DNA of 5,141 bases, taken from contig CAMDCQ010000164.1 in assembly GCA_945890595.1 (NCBI GenBank), positions 1 to 5,141 of the forward strand. The letters are read 5' to 3'. The stretch comes from Chitinophaga pinensis. GTDB taxonomy: Bacteria > Bacteroidota > Bacteroidia > NS11-12g > UBA9320. Below the pieces are notes generated by a model. That model did not search any database and had not been told where the DNA came from. It worked only from the letters and a program-made list of their open reading frames with translations. Positions 1-5,141 of this stretch are shown here, piece after piece. The translations under genes and the position numbers were made by a program. Every line of letters begins with the position of its first letter. The first letter of the stretch is position 1.

Positions 1-1
1 A

Positions 2-472
2 AGTGCCACCAGTTTTGTGAACAGACAAAACGACGGAAAGAGAGAATTCGCTAAAAAAGAGGTTCATTTAAAAACAGTATTAGAAGTTGCAGATTCCATT
101 TGCCAAGAAGCAGGTGTCCCATTTGAGCTTGTAAAACAAATCGGTCAAAACGAAAGCGGCTGGAGATACATCAAAAACAGCAACGGCGGAAGTGATCACG
201 GAGACTTACAAGTAATTGATGTTACGTATTGGCATTATTACAAAAAGTTAGAACTAACAAGTGGTAAAACACGACGTAACTATTTAAAAGTTGCCATCTA
301 TTATCTAAAGGATTTACATACAAAATACGGTAGCTGGGAAAAAGCAAGATTTGCCTACGGACGAGGTACATGGAGAGGTCCTTCTACATGGACAACACTT
401 GAAAAAAAGTTTATGAGCAAAATAGACTTTAGTAAATTTGATAACAAAGCCAAAAAATATGTCAAAAACTAA
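2..472 (+). CDS. Lytic transglycosylase-like (SLT-fold) protein, probably 5'-partial
   Basis: Probably a small peptidoglycan-cleaving enzyme or lysozyme-fold protein. Numbering from an in-frame GTG at 17, residues 41-75 resemble the catalytic region of SLT (GH23-type) domains. E46 in the string NESGW is the candidate general acid, and NSNGGSDHGDLQV (54-66) matches the usual region ending in G-L-M-Q-I. Residues 96-117 (YLKDLHTKYGSWEKARFAYGRG) match the later helix plus the AYN.G-like motif, here AYGRG. The protein is basic (about 29 Lys/Arg against 17 Asp/Glu). The frame stays open from base 2, giving S-A-T-S-F before the GTG, and no ribosome-binding site precedes the GTG. The true start and any signal peptide therefore probably lie outside the window. 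It ends convergently with lysA, 37 bp away. The substrate is inferred from the fold only; a phage or secretion-associated muramidase is possible. Confidence 0.7.
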   Translation, partial: SATSFVNRQNDGKREFAKKEVHLKTVLEVADSICQEAGVPFELVKQIGQNESGWRYIKNSNGGSDHGDLQVIDVTYWHYYKKLELTSGKTRRNYLKVAIYYLKDLHTKYGSWEKARFAYGRGTWRGPSTWTTLEKKFMSKIDFSKFDNKAKKYVKN

Positions 473-475
473 GTC

Positions 476-503
476 AAGAGAACTTCAAAGATGAAGTTCT
501 CTT
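476..503. terminator. Perfect 11-bp hairpin between convergent genes, likely bidirectional terminator
   Basis: Bases 476-486 (aagagaacttc) pair perfectly with 493-503 around a 6-base loop (aaagat). The hairpin fills most of the 37-bp gap between the stop codons of the transglycosylase-like gene (470-472) and lysA (510-512). Read on the - strand, a run of five T (complement of 464-468) follows seven bases after the stem, so it best fits an intrinsic terminator for lysA. On the + strand no T-run follows, so termination of the left gene is less certain. Confidence 0.65.
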
Positions 504-509
504 CGCTAA

Positions 510-1742
510 CTACATATCTAATTCGAGTTGATTTTGGAGAATGTAGTCCAAGTCTTCGCGTTTACGGATTAAATGTGCTTTTTTGTTGTAGATCATGACC
601 TCGGCAGGTCGTGGTCTTGAGTTATAATTACTACTCATACTAAATCCATAAGCTCCAGCATTGTGAATGGCTAATATATCCCCAACACGAACCTCATTTA
701 AACGTCTATCAAAGCCAAATGTATCTGACTCACAGATATATCCAACTATAGAATATATGCGATCTGTACCTTCAGGATTTGATATATTTACAATATGATG
801 ATATGCACCATACATCATAGGACGAAGTAAGTGATTTTGACCTGAATTTACACCTGCAAATACGGTAGAAGTAGTTTGTTTTACTACATTAACATCAACC
901 AATAAAAATCCTGCATTACTTACTAAAAACTTGCCTGGCTCAAACCAAAGTTGTAAATCTCTACCGTAACCCTTACAAAAATTCTTAAAACTAGCCACAA
1001 TCTCTGCGCCTATTTTTTCAACATCGGCTGTTACGTCTCCTTCACGATATTTTACTTTAAAACCACTTCCAAAGTCCATGAATTCTAATTCTGGAAAAGA
1101 ACTTGCTGCTTCATAAAGTAATTTGGCGCCACGTAAAAATACATCTGCATCCAGAATATCACTACCTGTGTGCATGTGCAAGCCATTTACTCTAATGCCG
1201 TAATTTTCTACAATACGCTTAATATGAGGAACTTGATATATACTTATACCAAACTTAGAGTCGATGTGCCCCACAGAAATATGGCTATTCCCTCCCGCCA
1301 TAATGTGCGGATTAAGTCGTATGCAACATGGCACTTTACCTCCATACTCGCTTCCAAAACGTTCGAGCGTACTTAACTCATCTATATTGATAATAAGTCC
1401 TAATTCAACCGCTTGCCTAATTTCGTCAAAACCAATGCAGTTAGGAGTAAACAAAATTTCACTAGGGGCATAACCCGCTCTAATTCCTGTCTTTGCTTCT
1501 TCTAAAGAAACAGTATCGAGGCCAGCTCCTTCTTTCTTTAACAGTTTAAGGATACTAATATTGGTGAGTGCTTTACACGCATACTTTAGGTGTACATCTA
1601 CACCCGCAAAGGCATTTTTAAGTTGGTGATAATTAGCTACTATTTGATCTGCGTCATACACATACAGTGGACTCCCAAATTCTTTTGCCACGCTTAGTAA
1701 ATCTACACCTCCGAGAGTGTAGCCATTTGATGTTAATTCCAT
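510..1742 (-). CDS. lysA: Diaminopimelate decarboxylase
   Basis: Cytoplasmic PLP enzyme of fold type III that decarboxylates meso-diaminopimelate to L-lysine, the last step of lysine synthesis. The 410 residues match the family's usual length. Visible landmarks: K57 in YACKALTN, the expected Schiff-base lysine; H191 in HMHTGSDI; the glycine-rich phosphate loop DFGSGFKV (223-230); EPGK (268-271); NHLLRPMMYGAYHH (303-316); C337 in ICESD, the active-site cysteine supplied across the dimer; and NAGAYG (361-366) followed by SNYNSRPRPAEVM (371-383), the signature that favours diaminopimelate over ornithine or carboxynorspermidine decarboxylases. The start is ATG at 1742-1740; an AGGAA lies 13 bases upstream, too far to be a convincing ribosome-binding site. 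It is a stand-alone enzyme, not fused to an aspartokinase. It lies 236 bp downstream of tamL on the same strand, so it probably has its own promoter, although I found no exact TAnnTTTG there. Confidence 0.96.
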   Translation of the reverse strand: MELTSNGYTLGGVDLLSVAKEFGSPLYVYDADQIVANYHQLKNAFAGVDVHLKYACKALTNISILKLLKKEGAGLDTVSLEEAKTGIRAGYAPSEILFTPNCIGFDEIRQAVELGLIINIDELSTLERFGSEYGGKVPCCIRLNPHIMAGGNSHISVGHIDSKFGISIYQVPHIKRIVENYGIRVNGLHMHTGSDILDADVFLRGAKLLYEAASSFPELEFMDFGSGFKVKYREGDVTADVEKIGAEIVASFKNFCKGYGRDLQLWFEPGKFLVSNAGFLLVDVNVVKQTTSTVFAGVNSGQNHLLRPMMYGAYHHIVNISNPEGTDRIYSIVGYICESDTFGFDRRLNEVRVGDILAIHNAGAYGFSMSSNYNSRPRPAEVMIYNKKAHLIRKREDLDYILQNQLELDM

Positions 1743-1978
1743 TCTTATATTCTGATTCCTATTTTAGCTTATTTGTGTTTTTAGTACCGCTTCGCTTAAG
1801 CTATACATAACATCTGTTTTTCATTATTGTTCACCTAATTTACCCGCACTATCGGTTAATAATAATCCGAAAATGTGCCAAAACTTGACCGTTACTCAGC
1901 CTTTTGATACTACCTTAAATTCCCAACAACGTTATCCTCAAAAAGGGGTGCAAGAATAAAATACTAAATGGATAAAAA
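1743..1978. other. Intergenic region between tamL and lysA with an imperfect dyad
   Basis: This 236-bp gap shows no convincing gene. It must hold the end of the tamL transcript and probably the lysA promoter. I searched the - strand for TAnnTTTG and found only one-mismatch versions: AAGTTTTG (complement of 1879-1886) and TATTCTTG (complement of 1951-1958). Neither has a TTG at the proper distance. An imperfect dyad at 1784-1806 has arms GTA..GCTT and AAGC..TAC around a 5-base centre (1793-1797). It sits 41-64 bases ahead of the lysA start, where an operator or leader hairpin could lie. A 6-bp pairing between 1932-1937 and 1970-1975 has a 32-base loop and no following T-run, so it is a poor terminator. 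Confidence 0.5.
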
Positions 1979-4279
1979 CTAGAATGGAAAACCAATTCCA
2001 AAATTAATAGCCGTGTTATTATTAATCCATTTGGGTGATCCAAAATCTTTAATAACCCATCTGTTACCCTCTAACATTGAAGGGTCGTGTAAGGCAATTC
2101 CCCAGTCTGTTCTGAATATGATGTAGGTAAAATCAAACCGCAATCCAAAGCCTGTATTCATGGCAATCTCTTTATAAAATCGATTCCACTTTAATTCAGC
2201 ATTGGGAAAGCTCTCATCTTTCCTAAAGTTCCAAATATTTCCTGCATCTACAAATAAAGCCCCGTCCAAAAATTTGTCAACTATATCAAATCGATACTCA
2301 ATACTACCTTGCAAAGCAAATTCTCCTGTTTTTTCGATGGTTATTTCACTGCTTGAATCGCTATAGCTACCCGGACCAATGGTTCGAGCTCTCCAAGCTC
2401 GCAAACTATTTCCCCCACCCACAAAAAAACGACGTTCAAAAGGTAAGAAAAGTGTATTTCCGTATGGCAGTCCTGCACCTATATACCCTCTATAAGCAAG
2501 CGAATTATTCTCATTGACGATATTGGTCAAAATAATATTAAAATCAGATCGTGCGTATTGAGCATACTTAACATTAAATATTTCCTTATTGGCGCTATAG
2601 TCTCCTTTTATCTGGTTAAAGTAAAGAGAGGCGAGGTTTCCTGAAAGCTCTACTGGATTAGACCTTATTTGTAAAAAGTAATTAGGATTTTTGTCCCTAT
2701 TGCTCCAATACAGCGAGGTAAGAGGACCTGCAACTATATTATTGGTTAACAATTGCTCTGTGTAATAACGCGTACTTGGATCCAAGGAACTTAAGAAATT
2801 TGGATCTACCTGAGACTGGTTAATACTCAGCCTGAAGGGAGTTATACCATAAGACGTACGTCCTTTGGTAAATGCATACGTAAACGTGAGTGGCAGTACC
2901 TTTCGCGTGAAGTTCTTATTCTGATCAAAAATGATAGAAGTATTAATCTTAGTACTTTTCTTGATCAATACTTGGCTAAATTGTTTACGCTCAAAGTATA
3001 TAAATGAGGGAATTACAAATTCTGCATTTAAACTTTGTCTAAAACTATTAAATGATCCTTGATTGTCTTTTTTAATTTGAGTCTCCAGTGCAGTATACGA
3101 TGTAAGATTAAAGGATTCTGCTCCGCCAAAGACATTCCGATTGATAAGGGATAGATTATTCGCAAGACCTACGCTGTTATTATTCGTTTCTAAGCCCAGA
3201 TTCTGTTGTGTATAGATTGCTTGTGGCTCAATTACAAAATCATGCTTTTTAATAGTTCTAAGACTAATTTCAACATCAAGTTTACTTAAACTATCTGCTG
3301 CTGAAGGACTAAATCGTATGGTAACAAAATTAAAAAGTCCCATTGACAATAAGTTGGAGTATGTTTTTTGAACTAAATCCGCGTTATATAAATCTGCAGG
3401 CCTGAAAATGATATTCTTCGCTAAAACACTTGGCTTTATCTTGTAAATCCCCTCGAAGAACTGCAATCTATCGTAAACAAGCGTATCTGTAAATAGCGAG
3501 TCTCCTATTAAAACTGTTACGCTGTTTATGGTTTGCTGATAGTGCGGATTTAGATTTTTATTACTTTTAATATTAACTACCACATCAGCACTTAGTTTTG
3601 CTTGATTGGTATCAATTTGAAAATCTATAAAGGAATTATTGAAGTAAAAATAACCATTATTTCTCAGAAGCTCCGTTATACGACCTCTTTCATCTTCGAT
3701 TTTATCAAAATCTATACGTTGATCTTTTTTTAATTTTTGGCTACCTGTTGTTTGCTTGAGCAAATCGGATATCTCTTTAGACGCAGAATTATAAGATAAG
3801 CTGTTAATTACCGTATAGTTATTTAAATCAACGTCATACCTAACCACCGCCCGCTTTTTAAAAATCTTTCGTGGCGTTATGTGATAGTGTACGGTATTAT
3901 TTAAAAATCCCTTGCTAAAATAGTAATCAGAAAGTCGAATGGAAGAGATATCCATTTTGTTTGTGTCAATAAGAACAGGCGCTTCTCCCACATTCTCAGC
4001 AAGTTTACGTAGCCATGGTTGCTTCTTACGAATACCTAAACCTTTGTTGCCGTATTGATAAGCCCAAAGGTGAAACTTCACAAATCCAAGTAATTTTCTG
4101 TTGGGTTTTTGTTTAAGACTTGACCGTTCGTCCGTAAGGTTAACTCCTTGATCATCTATGCGTTCTATCTTGTTTTTAACCAATAAATACTCCCCCTCAG
4201 GCACCACACGTGTAATATTACACGCCGTAATGCTGAGTACTGTTAAAAGTATGAGACAATATTTTAGTTTTGTATTCAA
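1979..4279 (-). CDS. tamL: TamL-like outer-membrane lipoprotein, BamA/TamA (Omp85) family
   Basis: Omp85-superfamily outer-membrane protein, probably the lipid-anchored TamA homologue of Bacteroidota, which works with TamB in envelope biogenesis. The 766 residues begin with a lipoprotein signal: Lys-containing start, hydrophobic stretch 9-19 and lipobox ITAC with C20 as the acylated residue. Periplasmic repeats follow; I place POTRA-like units at about 24-140, 146-238 and 248-342. A C-terminal 16-strand type barrel (bacterial surface antigen domain) spans about 347-766. Supporting motifs are FVGGGNSLRAWRART (619-633), the equivalent of the VRGF/Y loop-6 motif; DGALFVDAGNIW (672-683); and a terminal GIGFPF ending in Phe, as BAM substrates do. 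The start codon is TTG at 4279-4277: an in-frame TGA lies four codons upstream and no other start precedes the signal peptide. No purine-rich ribosome-binding site is visible. It is divergent from the methyltransferase gene, and no tamB follows; lysA does. The family is certain, the TamL assignment likely. Confidence 0.88.
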   Translation of the reverse strand: MNTKLKYCLILLTVLSITACNITRVVPEGEYLLVKNKIERIDDQGVNLTDERSSLKQKPNRKLLGFVKFHLWAYQYGNKGLGIRKKQPWLRKLAENVGEAPVLIDTNKMDISSIRLSDYYFSKGFLNNTVHYHITPRKIFKKRAVVRYDVDLNNYTVINSLSYNSASKEISDLLKQTTGSQKLKKDQRIDFDKIEDERGRITELLRNNGYFYFNNSFIDFQIDTNQAKLSADVVVNIKSNKNLNPHYQQTINSVTVLIGDSLFTDTLVYDRLQFFEGIYKIKPSVLAKNIIFRPADLYNADLVQKTYSNLLSMGLFNFVTIRFSPSAADSLSKLDVEISLRTIKKHDFVIEPQAIYTQQNLGLETNNNSVGLANNLSLINRNVFGGAESFNLTSYTALETQIKKDNQGSFNSFRQSLNAEFVIPSFIYFERKQFSQVLIKKSTKINTSIIFDQNKNFTRKVLPLTFTYAFTKGRTSYGITPFRLSINQSQVDPNFLSSLDPSTRYYTEQLLTNNIVAGPLTSLYWSNRDKNPNYFLQIRSNPVELSGNLASLYFNQIKGDYSANKEIFNVKYAQYARSDFNIILTNIVNENNSLAYRGYIGAGLPYGNTLFLPFERRFFVGGGNSLRAWRARTIGPGSYSDSSSEITIEKTGEFALQGSIEYRFDIVDKFLDGALFVDAGNIWNFRKDESFPNAELKWNRFYKEIAMNTGFGLRFDFTYIIFRTDWGIALHDPSMLEGNRWVIKDFGSPKWINNNTAINFGIGFPF
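4265..4272 (+). promoter_or_regulatory. Candidate -7 element of the methyltransferase promoter
   Basis: TAGTTTTG matches the Bacteroidota -7 consensus TAnnTTTG at all six fixed positions. It lies within the first codons of tamL, on the opposite strand. Transcription would begin at about 4277-4279, giving a leader of some 16 bases that still contains the ribosome-binding site at 4283-4288. A -33 TTG is not present at the expected 17-23 base spacing; the nearest is TTA at 4243-4245 (19-base gap, one mismatch). Confidence 0.45.
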
Positions 4280-4282
4280 ATT

Positions 4283-4288
4283 AAGGAG
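4283..4288 (+). promoter_or_regulatory. Shine-Dalgarno site fixing the methyltransferase start
   Basis: AAGGAG ends five bases before the TTG at 4294-4296. An in-frame TAA (4282-4284) overlaps it, so no start further upstream is possible, and the next in-frame ATG is codon 147. The site therefore decides the TTG start. Strong sites of this kind are less usual in Bacteroidota. Confidence 0.7.
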
Positions 4289-4293
4289 TCAAA

Positions 4294-5013
4294 TTGCCAA
4301 GCAAAGCTAAATTAAAACTGTACCAACAACTAAGCAGCAAAAAATTTCGACAAAAGTATGGTCTATTTGTCGTAGAAGGGTTAAAATCTGTTAACGAATT
4401 AACCCATAGCAGTTGGCCTGTGGAGACTATACTATGCACTCCAACTTTTTTAGAACGTTATGGAGACCAGATTGACTTCACATTTGACTTAATAAGCAGC
4501 GAAGAATTTGCTGCCACATCACACCTTACCAATCCCCAAGAAATACTTGCAATTGCCAAGTTCCATGACACTCAAGCACCTACCTCTCCTTGGCAAATAG
4601 CCTTAGATGGTATAAATGATCCTGGAAACTTAGGTACAATTATTCGCATTGCAGATTGGTACGGCATAAATACTATATACTGCAGTCAAAATACAGTTGA
4701 CTTTTACAACAGCAAAGTAATTCAGAGTACCATGGGTTCATTTTTGCGCGTAAACGTAATAGAAGGCGATCTTAGCCAACTTTTAGAAGGGAAAGATGTA
4801 TTTGCGACCTTGCTGAACGGAAAAAGTATCAGAACTATGGATAGACCAACTCACGGGGTTTTACTTATTGGTAATGAAGCAAACGGTATCGAGGCCGCAA
4901 CTTTAAAAGCAATTGAACATACAGCCATAACTATACCCGGAAATGGTCATACAGAAAGTTTAAATGCTGCTATGGCAACAGCCATTTGTTGTGAGCGATT
5001 AGTTGCAGAGTAA
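4294..5013 (+). CDS. SpoU/TrmH-family RNA 2'-O-ribose methyltransferase
   Basis: Cytoplasmic enzyme of the SPOUT (alpha/beta-knot) superfamily, expected to transfer a methyl group from S-adenosylmethionine to a ribose 2'-OH in rRNA or tRNA. An N-terminal substrate-binding region of L30e type covers about residues 1-92, with KKFRQKYGLFVVEG (16-29) and NPQEILAIAKF (80-90). The catalytic SpoU domain follows with all three motifs: motif 1, INDPGNLGTIIRIADWYG (107-124), with N112 and the conserved R118; motif 2, LLIGNEANGIE (190-200), with N194 and E195; motif 3, IPGNGHTESLNAAMATAI (214-231), with the E-S-L-N core that lines the cofactor pocket. The 239 residues fit compact two-domain members. The start is TTG, set by AAGGAG just upstream. 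The family resembles RlmB (23S G2251) and TsnR-type enzymes, but the RNA target cannot be read from sequence, so no symbol is given. It is divergent from tamL, with 14 bp between the start codons. Confidence 0.92.
   Translation: MPSKAKLKLYQQLSSKKFRQKYGLFVVEGLKSVNELTHSSWPVETILCTPTFLERYGDQIDFTFDLISSEEFAATSHLTNPQEILAIAKFHDTQAPTSPWQIALDGINDPGNLGTIIRIADWYGINTIYCSQNTVDFYNSKVIQSTMGSFLRVNVIEGDLSQLLEGKDVFATLLNGKSIRTMDRPTHGVLLIGNEANGIEAATLKAIEHTAITIPGNGHTESLNAAMATAICCERLVAE
4302..4329 (-). promoter_or_regulatory. Candidate promoter of tamL (-33 TTG, -7 TAGCTTTG)
   Basis: On the - strand, TAGCTTTG (complement of 4302-4309) matches TAnnTTTG exactly. A TTG (complement of 4327-4329) lies 17 bases upstream of it, within the 17-23 spacing described for Flavobacterium promoters. 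The element is inside the first 12 codons of the methyltransferase gene. Transcription would start near 4295-4297, giving tamL a leader of about 17 bases. Confidence 0.5.
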
Positions 5014-5014
5014 T

Positions 5015-5041
5015 GCTGCGCTGGTGCCGGCTCATCGCTGT
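5015..5041. other. GC-rich imperfect hairpin after the methyltransferase gene
   Basis: Bases 5014-5040 are about 70% G+C (19 of 27), well above the surrounding AT-rich DNA. GCG (5018-5020) pairs with CGC (5036-5038), then after one mismatch TGG (5022-5024) pairs with TCA (5032-5034, one G-T). The loop of seven bases holds the palindrome GCCGGC (5026-5031 with its flanking G). Outside, C5016-G5040 and G5015-T5041 can add to it. It starts two bases after the stop codon and could terminate transcription, but no T-run follows. Confidence 0.35.
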
Positions 5042-5060
5042 CATTTATCCGATATATGTA

Positions 5061-5141
5061 TCACGACGATTCCTTAATTTTCACGTAACTAAAATATTGT
5101 TCCTGCTTTAACTTAAATTCCGAGCACGAGATAATGTCTAA
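5061..5141 (-). CDS. Possible 3' end of a convergent gene (26 codons, partial)
   Basis: On the - strand one frame is open from the right edge to a TGA at 5063-5061. It would encode 26 residues rich in Lys, Glu and Ser, ending in YVKIKESS. The other two - strand frames are closed, by TAG at once and by TAA within nine codons. A gene converging on the methyltransferase gene is plausible, with 47 bp between the stop codons. Against it, 26 open codons can occur by chance, and TCG (four times) is a codon little used in the neighbouring genes. An ATG at 5134-5136 on the + strand could instead begin a new gene. I do not recognise the protein. Confidence 0.25.
   Translation of the reverse strand, partial: LDIISCSEFKLKQEQYFSYVKIKESS

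Noticed and set aside
1170..1473. Two overlapping + strand open frames (1170-1376 and 1264-1473)
   Set aside because: Both lie opposite the well-supported lysA gene, have no recognisable motifs or ribosome-binding sites, and are shadows of its codons.
510..1742. Departures in LysA from textbook motifs (DFGSGF for a GGG loop, CESD for CESGD, NSGQNH before LLRP)
   Set aside because: From memory, Bacteroidota LysA proteins commonly show these variants, and all catalytic residues are present, so this is lineage-typical rather than a changed activity.
1764..1808. A 14-codon - strand open frame ending 21 bases before lysA, as a possible leader peptide
   Set aside because: It has one lysine codon only, no ribosome-binding site and no terminator/antiterminator pair around it, so attenuation by lysine is not supported.
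1932..1975. Inverted repeat TTATCC / GGATAA as a tamL terminator
   Set aside because: The loop is 32 bases, the stem only 6 bp and AT-rich, and no T-run follows on the - strand.
2378..2407. LRAW in place of the VRGF/Y motif in the TamL barrel
   Set aside because: The surrounding string GGGNS-LRAWRAR-TIGPGS fits what I recall as usual for TamL proteins, so it is not a loss of function.

Overview
The window looks like ordinary chromosomal DNA from a member of the Bacteroidota. Three things point there. The sequence is AT-rich. One gene encodes a TamL-type outer-membrane protein: a BamA/TamA-family barrel with a lipoprotein signal, a form characteristic of this phylum. Two octamers also match the Bacteroidota -7 promoter consensus TAnnTTTG, both placed where promoters are needed. 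I cannot fix the class; flavobacterial and cytophagal lineages both fit.

Layout from left to right: (1) the 3' part of a small, basic, single-domain SLT-type lytic transglycosylase-like gene on the + strand, probably cut by the left edge (stop at 470-472); (2) a perfect 11-bp hairpin at 476-503 between convergent genes, the likely shared terminator; (3) lysA, diaminopimelate decarboxylase, on the - strand (510-1742); (4) a 236-bp non-coding gap containing one imperfect dyad; (5) a tamL-like gene on the - strand (1979-4279) with a lipobox signal peptide, about three POTRA repeats and a C-terminal barrel ending in Phe; (6) a 14-bp divergent junction; (7) a SpoU/TrmH-family rRNA or tRNA 2'-O-methyltransferase gene on the + strand (4294-5013); (8) a 128-bp tail with a GC-rich imperfect hairpin and possibly the last 26 codons of a convergent - strand gene.

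These are mostly housekeeping genes. LysA makes lysine from meso-diaminopimelate, which is also a peptidoglycan precursor. The transglycosylase-like protein would act on peptidoglycan glycan strands, and TamL acts in outer-membrane biogenesis. The methyltransferase modifies RNA. There is no evidence that they form one system; orientation and spacing suggest separate transcription units.

The most noteworthy region is the tamL/methyltransferase junction. Both genes appear to start with TTG, only 14 bp apart, and each has a -7-like octamer inside the first codons of the other gene. The predicted transcripts would therefore overlap at their 5' ends. I found no mobile element, CRISPR array, RNA gene or clearly new multi-gene system.
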